Positions 1-9,076 of a DNA stretch of 64,000 nt are shown here, one piece after another. The DNA is from DASXRU01 sp036506395 (GTDB taxonomy: Bacteria; Acidobacteriota; Blastocatellia; Pyrinomonadales; Pyrinomonadaceae). The translations under genes were made by a program, and so were the position numbers. Numbering within the stretch: position 1 is the stretch's first letter; each line of letters opens with the position of its first letter. The notes below the pieces were generated by a model. It saw only the letters and a list, made by a program, of their open reading frames with translations, did not search any database and had not been told where the DNA came from. The stretch lies in contig DASXRU010000251.1 of NCBI GenBank assembly GCA_036506395.1, positions 6,568 through 70,567 of the forward strand, read 5' to 3'.

Positions 1-1
1 C

Positions 2-961
2 TATGCACTCACGCTTTCCGGTAAGGTGCGGCTGGTTCTTCCCGGGTACGGTAATGTAGGGTTGAGGGACATCTCTCGTGACGGGCGCGTCCTGATACAG
101 CGCGGGATCCCGCGCACCCGCATGGTTGTATTCGCTGATGGCTCTGAGAAGGAACGAGATCTGGCATGGTTTGACTCGTCCACCGCGGCTGATATTTCGT
201 CTGACGGAAAGAGCCTGCTTTTCTACGATTGGAGCCCGGCCGTTGGTGGAGTTCGTTTTGTATATCTCCGAAAGATGGACGGATCTAATGAGCCGATCCG
301 GCTTGGCCAGGGAAAAGCTCTGGCGTTATCGCCTGATGGGAAATGGGCCCTGGCAGTGCAAGAGGGTTCACAACCGCAGCTTGTCTTGATGCCTACGGGC
401 CCAGGGCAGCAGCGCTTGCTTCCACGCGGTGACATTAGCGAGTATCACTATGCAACGTGGTTTCCTGACGGACAACAAATCCTTTTCACCGCTCTGGAGC
501 CGGGCCATGGGTTGCGCTCGTATGTCCAGGACATATCGGGCGGCCCGGCGAATCCCGTTACGGAGGAAGGTGTGATCGCGCTCCTGGTTTCACCTGATGG
601 GAAGCGTCTCGTCGCCTGGGCCCCGGATGGAGGTCCGGATGGCAGATACTATCTGTCTCCGAGGGATGGAGCCGAATCTATCCCAATCCCCGGCCTTGAA
701 GTGGGAGAGGTTCCAATCCGATGGAGCGCCGACGGGCGCGCTCTTTACGTGCGGGGGTCTGGCGCTCTCAAGATAAACATCTACCGGATTGATCTCTCCA
801 GTGGGCGTCGAGAACTTCGCAAGGAGATTGTGCCCGATCAGGTTGGGTTTATTCTCCTGGTGGAACCAGAGGGCATTCAGATTACGCCGGATGGCAAGTC
901 TTATGTATATACCTACTGGACTGCGTTCAGAGATCTGTTTCTGGCAGAAGGATTGAAGTAA
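2..961 (+). CDS. C-terminal part of a PD40/TolB-like beta-propeller protein (5' truncated by window edge)
   Basis: The reading frame is open from base 2, so the protein begins outside the window. The GTG at 26 is probably internal. The visible part is a chain of PD40 blades, recognisable by repeated S/P-DG-K/R turns (ISRDGR, ISSDGK, LSPDGK, WFPDGQ, VSPDGK, WSADGR, ITPDGK) about 40 residues apart, each followed by hydrophobic strands. This is the TolB/WD40-like propeller fold. In Acidobacteriota such propellers often form the C-terminal sensor half of large serine/threonine kinases or of winged-helix regulators. The N-terminal half is not in the window, so that role is an inference. The protein ends at TAA 959-961. 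About 280 bp without a clear gene follow. Confidence 0.75.
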   Translation, partial: YALTLSGKVRLVLPGYGNVGLRDISRDGRVLIQRGIPRTRMVVFADGSEKERDLAWFDSSTAADISSDGKSLLFYDWSPAVGGVRFVYLRKMDGSNEPIRLGQGKALALSPDGKWALAVQEGSQPQLVLMPTGPGQQRLLPRGDISEYHYATWFPDGQQILFTALEPGHGLRSYVQDISGGPANPVTEEGVIALLVSPDGKRLVAWAPDGGPDGRYYLSPRDGAESIPIPGLEVGEVPIRWSADGRALYVRGSGALKINIYRIDLSSGRRELRKEIVPDQVGFILLVEPEGIQITPDGKSYVYTYWTAFRDLFLAEGLK

Positions 962-1105
962 GGGTTTTCATTTGCCATTCACCATTCGCGACTTTTTGTT
1001 GCGAGCTGTTAGAGCTTTCGCTCCATTTTCCCGCGTTACTAATCGGGGGAATAAAATGTTGGTTTCAGCGCGATAGTAGAATCTGTGGAGGCATTCGGGA
1101 GAATC

Positions 1106-1134
1106 TTGACTCTAGCAGGATAGGGGCATAGCAT
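1106..1134 (+). promoter_or_regulatory. candidate sigma70-type promoter
   Basis: TTGACT (1106-1111) and TAGCAT (1129-1134) are separated by 17 bp, close to the -35/-10 consensus and spacing. It lies about 110 bp upstream of the secreted-protein gene at 1244, in an otherwise empty stretch. Only sequence similarity supports it. Confidence 0.35.
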
Positions 1135-1243
1135 CCGATTCGTCATCAGTCACGCTCATCCGGTCGACGTTACGAAACTCCTCGCTTACTTCGCGCTGAT
1201 CAGGTAAAGCAGGCTTTGGATAGACCGTTAAAGGAGATGTCAC

Positions 1244-1747
1244 ATGCGAAGAACCATTCTTGCCGCTGTAACGATCGCAGGGGTTGTGTTGCTCAGCATT
1301 CCGGGGGCCGAGGCATGCGGTGACAAGGCACTCAGAATCGGTCGCGGCATCAGGTTTCAGCGCCCGTTACACCCGGCGGCAGTTCTGATTTATATTCCTT
1401 CCAATTCTCAAAGAGCTACACAGCTTCAATCCATGTTAAAGAAGGTGGGCCACAAGTCTTACGCGGCGCCAGGTGCCGACAGGCTCAGCGAAGCACTGAG
1501 GTCAGGACAATACGACCTCGTCCTTGTCGATCTTGCCGAGGCTGCCGGCCTGGAAAAGCAGATCGGGAACTCGTCTTCGAAGCCACTGGTCATACCTGTG
1601 GTCCCTAACGGCACGAAAGCTGAAGTGGCCGCAGCCCGGAAGCAGTACGGAAATGTGGTAAAGAATCCGCACAGCGCCGATCAGTATCTCGACGCAATTG
1701 ATATAGCAATGCGATCGAGAGTACGCCTCCTGGCAAAGAAAGCCTGA
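1244..1747 (+). CDS. secreted receiver-like protein of unknown function
   Basis: A protein of 167 residues. The first 24 or so form a signal peptide (MRRTI, a hydrophobic core, then AEA-C), so it is exported; the Cys directly after AEA could be a lipidation site. The rest resembles a response-regulator receiver fold: alternating strands and helices, with VLIYIP near residue 48 and YDLVLVDLAEA near residue 87, where the Asp of a receiver would sit. The usual N-terminal acidic pair and C-terminal Lys are not obvious, so phosphorylation is doubtful. A ribosome site AAGGAG lies just before the ATG. The outer-membrane-like gene follows after 34 bp, suggesting co-transcription. Receiver-like folds outside the cytoplasm are unusual. 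The function is not known to me. Confidence 0.65.
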   Translation: MRRTILAAVTIAGVVLLSIPGAEACGDKALRIGRGIRFQRPLHPAAVLIYIPSNSQRATQLQSMLKKVGHKSYAAPGADRLSEALRSGQYDLVLVDLAEAAGLEKQIGNSSSKPLVIPVVPNGTKAEVAAARKQYGNVVKNPHSADQYLDAIDIAMRSRVRLLAKKA

Positions 1748-1781
1748 CAGCACCTGACCTATCGACTCTTAAGGGAGAGCT

Positions 1782-2759
1782 ATGCTTGCCAAAAGAATTG
1801 CTCAGGCAATTGTCTGTTTGGCGCCACTGACCATCCATTTGGCGCTGACGGCCAGTGTGCTTGCTCAAGCATGGACACCTCCGAAGGGCGAGGGTTCGGT
1901 GTCATTCACTTACCAAAAGGTTGATGTGCGCGACCACTTTGATGCCGGCGGCGACGTAGAGGATAGAGGCCGTATTCACACGCATGACGCGATCATGGCT
2001 TTGGAATATGGCCTTACGGACAACCTGGCGCTCGACTTTGACGTGGCGTATATCGCGTCCAAGTGGGATCATCCTCAAGGCCCCATAGGCCTGCGTCCCC
2101 ACGGTCCGCTCGATAACGGCTTTTTCCATCCCACATTTCAGGATGCGCATCTGGATCTCCGCTACAACGCGGTCAAGCGGCCTCTGGTGATAACTCCCTT
2201 CATCGGCGTCACTGTTCCTACTCATGATTATCAAGTTCGGGGGCACTCAGCGGTCGGCCGAGGCTTCAAAGAGCTACTGATCGGGGTTAGTGTCGGCCGG
2301 GAGTTGAGCCCTATCTTGCCGAACACTTATGTCCATGCGCGGTATTCTTTGGCAATACTTAGACGCTTCGCCGGCTTGAATCTCAATCATAGCAATGCTG
2401 ACTGGGAGGTTGGATGGGTTGCTAACAGGAAAATTACTCTTCGTTTCATGGGTGCCTGGCAAAAGGCTCATGGAGGTTTTGAATTCCCGGCAGGCGTTAT
2501 GTTAACTCCGGCGCAGTTCCTTATCCATGACAGGGTTGCAAGGGCGGATTACACGCAATTGGGGGGCGGCCTTACATACTCCGTAAATCGATCCCTTGCC
2601 CTACACGCTGCTTATGCCAAGACCGTCGTCGCCAGAAATACTCATGGGGATGGAGGAATCATCCTCGGATTCAGTTGGAGATTTCGGCGAGGCTCGTCTG
2701 GCCGGATTGCCGCCAACACCCCGCCGCCGCCTCTAACCCTGGGACAGGGAATGTTTTGA
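1782..2759 (+). CDS. outer-membrane beta-barrel protein, MetA-pathway/transporter-like
   Basis: A protein of 325 residues. The signal peptide is about 28 residues, ending SVLAQA. The mature part begins WTPPKGEGSVSFTYQ and continues with alternating strands rich in aromatic and Gly residues (for example MALEYGLTDNLALDFDVAY). It ends in Phe, as many outer-membrane barrels do. This layout matches the putative MetA-pathway phenol degradation/transporter family of outer-membrane channels, whose substrates are mostly unknown. A ribosome site AAGGGAG precedes the ATG. It sits 34 bp after the secreted receiver-like gene and probably shares its transcript. It converges with tsaD. The family call rests on pattern recognition, not alignment. 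Confidence 0.65.
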   Translation: MLAKRIAQAIVCLAPLTIHLALTASVLAQAWTPPKGEGSVSFTYQKVDVRDHFDAGGDVEDRGRIHTHDAIMALEYGLTDNLALDFDVAYIASKWDHPQGPIGLRPHGPLDNGFFHPTFQDAHLDLRYNAVKRPLVITPFIGVTVPTHDYQVRGHSAVGRGFKELLIGVSVGRELSPILPNTYVHARYSLAILRRFAGLNLNHSNADWEVGWVANRKITLRFMGAWQKAHGGFEFPAGVMLTPAQFLIHDRVARADYTQLGGGLTYSVNRSLALHAAYAKTVVARNTHGDGGIILGFSWRFRRGSSGRIAANTPPPPLTLGQGMF

Positions 2760-2793
2760 CCTTACCGACGTTCGGCTGACTACCGGTTGATTC

Positions 2794-3870
2794 CTACAGA
2801 CGGTAGTGAACGCCGGCCCGCCTCAGTTCTTCGTCGTTCACATCAACATTTTGCAGCCGCAGCGTCACGTCGGCATTCAAGTCCCAACCGGCTCGTTCAC
2901 CCGCGTTCAGCTTCACGGTTCCCGCGGCAGCAATCATCGCGGCGTTGTCGGTGGAAAGATGCGGTGAAGGGAAGTAGACAGGGACGCCCAGACGGCCTGC
3001 CACTTCGCGCGATGCGTCCCTCAATGCGCCGTTGCATGCTACGCCGCCGGCTACCACCAGGGTTCGTGGCCGGTATTCCTCGGCGACTTTCTCCATCGTG
3101 GTGACCAGTGAACGCACCACCACGCCCTGAAAACTTGCGGCCAGGTCTTTTATTTCCTGGGAAGGCTCTGCGCCGTTCTGCAGGGGTTGTAATCCAGCCT
3201 CGCGCACGTGTTTTGTAACCGCGGTCTTCAATCCGCTAAAACTGAAATCCGCGCTGCCATCGCCCATGCGCGGAAGGGTGAAACGTACTGCTCGAGGATT
3301 CCCCTCGCGCGCCAACCTTTCGATAATTGGGCCACCGGGATACCCCAGGCCCAACATCTTAGCGACTTTGTCGAAGGCTTCACCGGCAGCATCGTCTCGT
3401 GTGCGTGCGACAACTTTGTATTTCCCGGGCTCAGGCACGACAAACAGGTTCGTGTGGCCACCGGAAACGATCAAAGCCAGGGCAGGATACTCGACCGGAG
3501 GGTTATCAAACGCGACCGAATAAATGTGTCCTTCGATGTGATTGACACCGACGATCGGTTTCTGCAAAGCGAAAGCCATTGCCTTGGCATACGAGACGCC
3601 CACGAGCAGCGACCCAACCAGCCCCGGGCCCGCAGTAACTGCAATGCCGTCGATTTGCGGTTTGGCGAGCTGCGCGCGAGTGAACGCTTCTTCGACAATG
3701 GGGACGATCTTGTCCAGATGCTCGCGCGAAGCCAACTCGGGCACGACGCCGCCGAAACGCTTGTGCGTTTCCACCTGCGAAGCGATGACGGAGGAGACAA
3801 TCTCGCGGCCATCGCGCACGATCGCCGCCGCAGTTTCGTCACAAGAGCTTTCGATTCCGAGTACTAACAC
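2794..3870 (-). CDS. tsaD: tRNA N6-adenosine threonylcarbamoyltransferase TsaD
   Basis: TsaD transfers the threonylcarbamoyl group from threonylcarbamoyl-AMP to A37 of tRNAs that read ANN codons, working with TsaB and TsaE in the cytoplasm. The 358-residue length is normal for the family. The N-terminus MLVLGIESSCDETA is diagnostic. The metal-binding motif HIEGH is at residues 111-115, and the ASKHA nucleotide-binding segments are present (GPGLVGSLLVG, SGGHTNLF, FSFSGLKTA, VVAGGVACN). The partner tsaE is about 5 kb away on the same strand (8569-9027). The gene is convergent with the outer-membrane gene. Confidence 0.97.
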   Translation of the reverse strand: MLVLGIESSCDETAAAIVRDGREIVSSVIASQVETHKRFGGVVPELASREHLDKIVPIVEEAFTRAQLAKPQIDGIAVTAGPGLVGSLLVGVSYAKAMAFALQKPIVGVNHIEGHIYSVAFDNPPVEYPALALIVSGGHTNLFVVPEPGKYKVVARTRDDAAGEAFDKVAKMLGLGYPGGPIIERLAREGNPRAVRFTLPRMGDGSADFSFSGLKTAVTKHVREAGLQPLQNGAEPSQEIKDLAASFQGVVVRSLVTTMEKVAEEYRPRTLVVAGGVACNGALRDASREVAGRLGVPVYFPSPHLSTDNAAMIAAAGTVKLNAGERAGWDLNADVTLRLQNVDVNDEELRRAGVHYRL

Positions 3871-3938
3871 GAAAGGATTCTAGCAATGAATCAGTTGAGG
3901 GGCGAAACGCAGGCGACCTGAGGTTGGACGCGGGGCTT

Positions 3939-4493
3939 TCAGTTCTCATAAAAGCTAAGCGACGAATCGCCTTGCTTGAGAACCCTTCGACGCCGTAGTT
4001 CTCCAATCGCATCCGGGAGGTCGTTCTTATGATGATGTTCGATAATCAGGAGTCCGTCGGCGGCAACCAGCTTTGATTCCGAACGCAAGGGGTTTAGCGC
4101 GCGCATGTAATCTGTCGCATAAGGCGGATCGAAAAAGATTATGTCCCAGGGGCCGCGCTTGCGTGCCGGGGCTTGGCGCAGGAAGTCTTCGACCTCGCTG
4201 CAAACAACGTCCGTTTCCTCTTCCGGCACACCGCAGAGATCCAGATTAGCCTCAACCAAGCCGCACATCTTGCGAGATCGATCAACGAAGGTCACATAAC
4301 TCGCGTCGCGCGAAAGGGCTTCGATGCCCACCGCTCCTGAGCCGGCACAGAGATCAAGAAAGCGAGCGCCTTCGATACGCGGGGCGATGACGTTGAAGAG
4401 CGTCTCTCGCAGACGGTCCGATGTTGGTCGCACCTGAAGAGACGTCGGACTCTTCAGATTGCGGCCACGATATTTTCCGGCGATGATTCGCAA
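3939..4493 (-). CDS. rsmD: 16S rRNA (guanine-966-N2)-methyltransferase RsmD
   Basis: RsmD methylates G966 of 16S rRNA using S-adenosylmethionine. It has the typical N-terminus RIIAGKYRGRNL, then RPTSDRLRETLFN, the SAM-binding loop FLDLCAGSGAVGIEA and the catalytic FFDPPY motif. I start it at TTG 4493, with GGAG five bases upstream. That gives 184 residues and puts RIIAG directly after the start, as in homologues. An upstream ATG at 4550 would add 19 residues with no family counterpart. The gene lies 68 bp downstream of tsaD's start on the same strand and is divergent from the epimerase gene. Confidence 0.93.
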   Translation of the reverse strand: MRIIAGKYRGRNLKSPTSLQVRPTSDRLRETLFNVIAPRIEGARFLDLCAGSGAVGIEALSRDASYVTFVDRSRKMCGLVEANLDLCGVPEEETDVVCSEVEDFLRQAPARKRGPWDIIFFDPPYATDYMRALNPLRSESKLVAADGLLIIEHHHKNDLPDAIGELRRRRVLKQGDSSLSFYEN

Positions 4494-4579
4494 CCGTGCT
4501 CCAAACGGGTTCAGTGAACTCAGTCTTCTGTCGAATAGAAGCGCAGTCAATGATGAAAAGGCAAATTCCCATCTAAATC

Positions 4580-4602
4580 AAGTACGGATTGAACCCGTAC
4601 TT
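4580..4602. promoter_or_regulatory. 8-bp inverted repeat in the rsmD/epimerase divergent region
   Basis: AAGTACGG (4580-4587) and CCGTACTT (4595-4602) form a perfect 8-bp stem with a 7-nt loop between two divergent genes. It could be an operator or a small leader hairpin. No regulator can be assigned. Confidence 0.25.
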
Positions 4603-4643
4603 ACCATCTTGTCGATTTATTGCTGGCGATTTACGATTCGCTC

Positions 4644-5669
4644 ATGCGGATTCTGGTACTGGGTGGCACAAAGTTTGTCGGGCCCCATGTGGTGCGAAAC
4701 CTTGCCGAGCATGGCCATGACGTAACCATTTTTCATCGCGGTCAAACCGAGACTGAACTGCCGCCGAGCGTGCGACACGTTCACGGTGACTTCATCAACT
4801 TTTCCGATCATGTTCGTACTTTGCGCAACATCAAGCCTGAAGTCGTGCTCGATATGGTCCCTTTCCACGAGGAAGACGCCCAAAGGGTCAAAGCCTTCAA
4901 GGGAGTAGCCCGGCGCGCAGTTGTGATCAGCAGCGGCGACGTGTACAGGGCATTCGGACGAATCTGGCGAACAGAGCCCGGCGACCCTGATCCGGTGCCG
5001 CTTACTGAGGATTCGCCCTTGCGGCAGAAGTTGACCCACGCCGGTCTCGACTACAACAAGACCGCGGTAGAGCGTGCGGTCATGGATGATCCGGAGCTGC
5101 CTGTCACGATCCTGCGCTTGCCTGCGACGCATGGTCCCGGCGACGCCCAGCATCGTTTGCACCAGTACATCAAGCGGATGGATGACGGCCGTCCCGCCAT
5201 TCTTCTGGACGAAGTTCATGCGGCATGGCGTTGGGCCCGCGGCTATGTTGAAGACGTCGCCTACGCTATCGTCCTTGCCGTCATGAATGAACGCGCAGCG
5301 GGCCGAACCTATAACGTCTGCTACCCGGTGGCTTTTACGGAAGTTGACTGGGTGAAGAAGATTACGCAGGTTATTGGCTGGAAAGGCCAGGTAATTGCGC
5401 TGCCGGCCCAGCGTCTGCCTGAGTCTCTACGCAACGAAACCTTGGATCTGCGACAGCAATACGATGTTGATTCGGGCAGGATTCGTCGAGAGCTCGGTTA
5501 CGCCGAAGTAGTGTCATTCGACGAGGCGTTACGCCGAACGATTGAATGGGAGCGGGCCAATCCGCCCGAGAACGTCGATCCGGAACAATTCAACTACAAC
5601 GCGGAAGACGCAGTATTGTCGCGCTTACAAGCATCTCTTGATTCGAAACCTGGGCCATTTGAGATTTAG
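4644..5669 (+). CDS. NAD-dependent epimerase/dehydratase family protein
   Basis: An extended short-chain dehydrogenase of 341 residues. The nucleotide-binding glycine motif GGTKFVG is at residues 7-13, followed by HDVTIFHRG, where the residue after the second strand contacts NAD(P). A classical YxxxK is not visible; DYNK near residue 138 occupies that position. This is seen in atypical members, which act on nucleotide sugars or bind RNA (CSP41-like). The start is ATG 4644 (MRILVLGGT). The frame is also open upstream from TTG 4620, but that would add eight residues before the first strand. It runs tail to tail into recG with only 6 bp between stops. The substrate is unknown. Confidence 0.8.
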   Translation: MRILVLGGTKFVGPHVVRNLAEHGHDVTIFHRGQTETELPPSVRHVHGDFINFSDHVRTLRNIKPEVVLDMVPFHEEDAQRVKAFKGVARRAVVISSGDVYRAFGRIWRTEPGDPDPVPLTEDSPLRQKLTHAGLDYNKTAVERAVMDDPELPVTILRLPATHGPGDAQHRLHQYIKRMDDGRPAILLDEVHAAWRWARGYVEDVAYAIVLAVMNERAAGRTYNVCYPVAFTEVDWVKKITQVIGWKGQVIALPAQRLPESLRNETLDLRQQYDVDSGRIRRELGYAEVVSFDEALRRTIEWERANPPENVDPEQFNYNAEDAVLSRLQASLDSKPGPFEI

Positions 5670-5675
5670 AAAATA

Positions 5676-7976
5676 TCATCCAACCGCGGCCAGGCCAAAA
5701 CGCGCTTTGTTCCACACGCGCCTTATCATTTTTGACGTTTCAGCAGATCCACCGCGCTCGTTGAGGTAGAACGCAGCCTCGTTCTTGGCTTGTTCCAGTA
5801 TGGTCAGGTCGCGGACGAGATTGCCGACACGAAACTCCGGTAGTCCCGCCTGCCGCGTGCCCATGATTTCGCCCGGGCCGCGCAACTCCAAATCTTTTTC
5901 GGCGATGCGAAAGCCGTCGTTGGTCTCTTTCATGATGCCGAGACGTTCTTCCGCCACGCTGGTCGTCTTGTCGGCGGTCAGCAGTATGCAGAAGCTTTGA
6001 TTGCCACCCCGTCCCACTCTCCCGCGAAGTTGGTGGAGCTGCGATAAGCCAAAGCGCTCCGCGTGCTCGACGATCATCACCGTCGCATTGGGAACATCAA
6101 CGCCAACCTCGATCACCGTAGTCGATACCAGTACTTGAACGTCCCCGGCAACGAAGTGGCGCATGACCTCATCTTTTTCTGGCGCCTTCATTCTGCCATG
6201 TAGCAGGCCGACGGAAAATTCAGGGAAGATTTGATCGCGGAGTTGTTCATACATGCGCGTCGCGTCCTTCAGGTCGAGCTTCTCAGATTCCTCGACCAGC
6301 GGATAGACCACGAAGACCTGACGGCCTGTTTTCAATTTGCGCCGCACCCATTCATAAAGCTCCGCGCGTTTGTCTTCGCCACCAACTGAGGTCTTCACCG
6401 GGGTTCTTCCCGGTGGCATCTGGTCAATTATGGAAACGTCCAGGTCGCCATAGACAGTCATAGCCAGGGAGCGCGGAATCGGGGTAGCTGTCATCACCAG
6501 GACATCCGGATTGAAGCCGCGCGCGCGCAATTCGGCGCGTTGCATGACGCCAAAACGATGCTGTTCATCGATAACAACAAGGCCGAGCTTATTGAAGACG
6601 ACTGATTCCTGAATCAGGGCGTGGGTGCCGATGCACGCATGTGCCTCGCCGGCCGCAAGGGCTGCATGCAAGCGCCGCTTTTCGGCGGCGCGCAGCGAGC
6701 CCGTTAGCAGCTCAACGCGATAGGGCGTCTTCGCCAGAACGCGTTTGACGTTGCGGGCGTGTTGTTCGGCTAGTATTTCCGTCGGCACCATCAACGCCGT
6801 CTGGTAACCATTTTCCATTGCAGCCATCATGGCCACCAGAGCCACGATCGTCTTGCCGCTGCCCACGTCGCCTTGTAGCAGGCGATTCATTGGCGCATCG
6901 GATTGCATGTCGTTAAAGATTTGCACGACCGCCCTTCGTTGCGCGTTGGTCAGCCGGAATGGAAGCACGGATGCAATTGCCTCGCGAACGTCTTTAGAGA
7001 TCTTCATGATTGCGCCTTTTTCCTCTTTCAGCCGTTCGCTACGCTTAAGAGCCAGCCCCAGCGCAAACCAGAAGAACTCTTCAAAGATCAGGCGCAGATG
7101 GGCCGGGCTGCGGGCCTGCTCGTATTCAGCCAGCGATGCGTCTTCGGCGGGAAAATGAACCGCCCTAAGGGCCTCAGCCAAACCATTGAGTCGCTGACGC
7201 GCGATCAAATCTTTGGGAAGTGTTTCGGCAATCGCTTTATTGGGGAGTTGCGCCAGCACTTGATGGATGATCTCGCGCAGACGCTTGGAGCGAAAGTCTC
7301 CGAGCTTGCGATAAACGGGAACGCGACGTCCGACGTGAATTGCCTTAAGAGCTGGATCGTCCTGCGTGCTTTCATTTTCTTCGATTTCATCTGCGCCCGC
7401 CGCGGACTTCCCCGGCGCACTGTTTTTCTGACTCAGTACCGGCTCCGACAGCATTTCGATCTCGTCCGGCTTATTCAGCCGGAGGGCGTATGTTCCGCGG
7501 CGTGCATCCCATTCCCAGCGGCCATACGCAATGAAATGCGCGCCGCGCGTGAAGCGTTTCATGTTGTACTGAATGATTTGATAAGCATTCCGGCCGGAAA
7601 TGAACCACCAGATAACTACCGGGCGCCCGGTCAACCCCTGATCGCTCGCGGATACTTCGAAAATGAAAAGTTTGGGCTTCTTAAAGGGGCGGTTCCTACC
7701 AACTTGAAAGCCGCCCGCGACTCGCGCGGTCAACTCGAGCGAAGCCACCAGGCCATCGCGCAGGTCGCGGATGCAAGCGAGGTTCGAACGATCCTCGTAT
7801 CGCATGGGCAGGTAGCTGATAAGATCTTCGACCGTAACTTCGCCTGGTTTTTGATTACGGGAGATAGCCGCCAGGGCCGAGGCCAGCTTGCGCGCTCCGT
7901 ATTGTCCGAGACGTGGGATGTAATTGAAAAGGGAATTGATCGGTGTGGCGAGCGTGATCGAAGACTGGGAGGACAT
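5676..7976 (-). CDS. recG: ATP-dependent DNA helicase RecG
   Basis: RecG reverses stalled replication forks and processes branched DNA. It has 766 residues, in the family range (about 680-830). The N-terminal wedge/OB region spans roughly residues 50-180, with YLPMRYEDRS near 55. The helicase core has RLTNAQRRAV near 341, Walker A GDVGSGKT at 369-376, the DEQH box at 470-473, TATPIPRSL and the HGRM segment. The C-terminal motif QLRGRVGRG (motif VI) follows. A Glu-rich spacer at about residues 180-215 looks lineage specific. It lies downstream of the bacilliredoxin-tsaE-nnr group on the same strand, about 110 bp from the bacilliredoxin stop. Confidence 0.96.
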   Translation of the reverse strand: MSSQSSITLATPINSLFNYIPRLGQYGARKLASALAAISRNQKPGEVTVEDLISYLPMRYEDRSNLACIRDLRDGLVASLELTARVAGGFQVGRNRPFKKPKLFIFEVSASDQGLTGRPVVIWWFISGRNAYQIIQYNMKRFTRGAHFIAYGRWEWDARRGTYALRLNKPDEIEMLSEPVLSQKNSAPGKSAAGADEIEENESTQDDPALKAIHVGRRVPVYRKLGDFRSKRLREIIHQVLAQLPNKAIAETLPKDLIARQRLNGLAEALRAVHFPAEDASLAEYEQARSPAHLRLIFEEFFWFALGLALKRSERLKEEKGAIMKISKDVREAIASVLPFRLTNAQRRAVVQIFNDMQSDAPMNRLLQGDVGSGKTIVALVAMMAAMENGYQTALMVPTEILAEQHARNVKRVLAKTPYRVELLTGSLRAAEKRRLHAALAAGEAHACIGTHALIQESVVFNKLGLVVIDEQHRFGVMQRAELRARGFNPDVLVMTATPIPRSLAMTVYGDLDVSIIDQMPPGRTPVKTSVGGEDKRAELYEWVRRKLKTGRQVFVVYPLVEESEKLDLKDATRMYEQLRDQIFPEFSVGLLHGRMKAPEKDEVMRHFVAGDVQVLVSTTVIEVGVDVPNATVMIVEHAERFGLSQLHQLRGRVGRGGNQSFCILLTADKTTSVAEERLGIMKETNDGFRIAEKDLELRGPGEIMGTRQAGLPEFRVGNLVRDLTILEQAKNEAAFYLNERGGSAETSKMIRRVWNKARFGLAAVG

Positions 7977-8089
7977 CGCGCACGATCATAGCATATGAGC
8001 CGCTCGCGCCGAGGAAAGCCAGGAGCATCCCGCGCGTCGCGGATGACAAATTGTCGGCAGGCGGGGGGGGCGATACTTCGAGCCGGTCT

Positions 8090-8530
8090 TCAGCCGGCGA
8101 CTGTGGCTGCTGAGGAGCAAAAACTATCGAAAGCCTTCGTTAACTCTGCGGCGATTTGTTCCGCGTCCCGGCCTTCAATTTGATAACGCTCCAACATGAA
8201 GACCAGCTGGCCGTCCTTCAGCAATCCGATCGAAGGCGACGACGGGCCATAACCGGTGAAATATCCACGGGCCTTCTCGGTCGCTTCTATGTCCGCCCCA
8301 GCGAAGACTGTTGCGACCTTGTCGGGCCGCACTTCATGCTGAAGGGCAAGCGCAACCCCGGGACGGGCGCGACCGGCGGCGCAACCGCAAATGGAATTCA
8401 CAACAACCATTACGGTTCCTTTTGCGTTCTGCAGCGTCGCATCAACTTCCTCCGGCGTGCGCAACTCCTCGACACCCAGCCGTGTTAGTTCTTCCCGCAT
8501 AGGACGAATCATGATCTCAGGGTATGGCAT
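8090..8530 (-). CDS. BrxA/BrxB-type bacilliredoxin
   Basis: A thioredoxin-fold protein of the YphP/YqiW family, which removes bacillithiol or similar low-molecular-weight thiols from oxidised protein cysteines. The 146-residue length matches the family. The diagnostic CGC active site is at residues 48-50 (NSICGCAAG), followed by TVFAGADIEAT and the C-terminal RYQIEGRD. The start at ATG 8530 is chosen because AAGGAG lies nine bases upstream; the frame is open further to 8575, which would overlap tsaE. It is 38 bp downstream of tsaE on the same strand. Whether this organism makes bacillithiol cannot be judged from this window. Confidence 0.9.
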   Translation of the reverse strand: MPYPEIMIRPMREELTRLGVEELRTPEEVDATLQNAKGTVMVVVNSICGCAAGRARPGVALALQHEVRPDKVATVFAGADIEATEKARGYFTGYGPSSPSIGLLKDGQLVFMLERYQIEGRDAEQIAAELTKAFDSFCSSAATVAG

Positions 8531-8568
8531 ACGTCGTTTCTCCTTCAGCGATTCTACGTTCGATGATT

Positions 8569-9027
8569 CTAGCACGGACGCGAGATTGTTATCTGTCTTG
8601 GGTCGTCGCCGTCGCCGCTAAGGCAAATTCCCCACACGTTTGCCGGCAAAGGATGATTGCCCAGGCGTTCGGCCCATTCGATGACAATGACGGCTCGCTC
8701 GTCGCTTAATAACTCCTCCAAATCGACTGCCTGGGCGGCAGCGCCTTCATCGAGACGATAAAGATCAATATGGAAAAGCGTGAGCTTTCCCCGGTATGGA
8801 TTGACCAGCGTGAAGGAAGGACTGGTCACTTCTCGGCTGTCGAGGCCAAGGGCGCTGGCCAGGCCTTTGACGAACATAGTCTTGCCGGCTCCGAGAGGAC
8901 CGCTTAGTAAAAGTATCTCGCCGCCACTGAGTTGTTCGCCGACTTGCCGGCCGAGGTTGAATGTTTCTTCGGCCGCATGGGTGATGAAGACGCCGGTGGG
9001 AATGACGCGGTGCGTTGATGTGTTCAT
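8569..9027 (-). CDS. tsaE: tRNA threonylcarbamoyladenosine biosynthesis ATPase TsaE
   Basis: TsaE is the small P-loop ATPase needed to reset the TsaBD complex during t6A synthesis. It has 152 residues, typical of the family. Walker A GPLGAGKT is at residues 43-50, followed by VTSPSFTLVNPY, FHIDLYRL and VIVIEWAERL. The gene is 49 bp downstream of nnr on the same strand. The tsaE-nnr (yjeE-yjeF) pairing is common across bacteria and suggests one transcript. TsaD, its partner, is encoded at 2794-3870. Confidence 0.95.
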   Translation of the reverse strand: MNTSTHRVIPTGVFITHAAEETFNLGRQVGEQLSGGEILLLSGPLGAGKTMFVKGLASALGLDSREVTSPSFTLVNPYRGKLTLFHIDLYRLDEGAAAQAVDLEELLSDERAVIVIEWAERLGNHPLPANVWGICLSGDGDDPRQITISRPC

Positions 9028-9076
9028 TTAAGCTCGGAAACGGGAAGAATAGAAACGAGGTGTCTGCGCTCCAGAT

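Noticed and set aside
4617..5219. Open frame of 200 residues antisense to the epimerase gene
   Set aside because: It is a shadow of the epimerase gene, which has the clear nucleotide-binding motif on the plus strand.
6903..7991. Long open frame (362 residues) opposite recG
   Set aside because: It lies wholly antisense to a strongly conserved RecG coding sequence and shows no motifs or ribosome site. It is a shadow frame caused by high GC.
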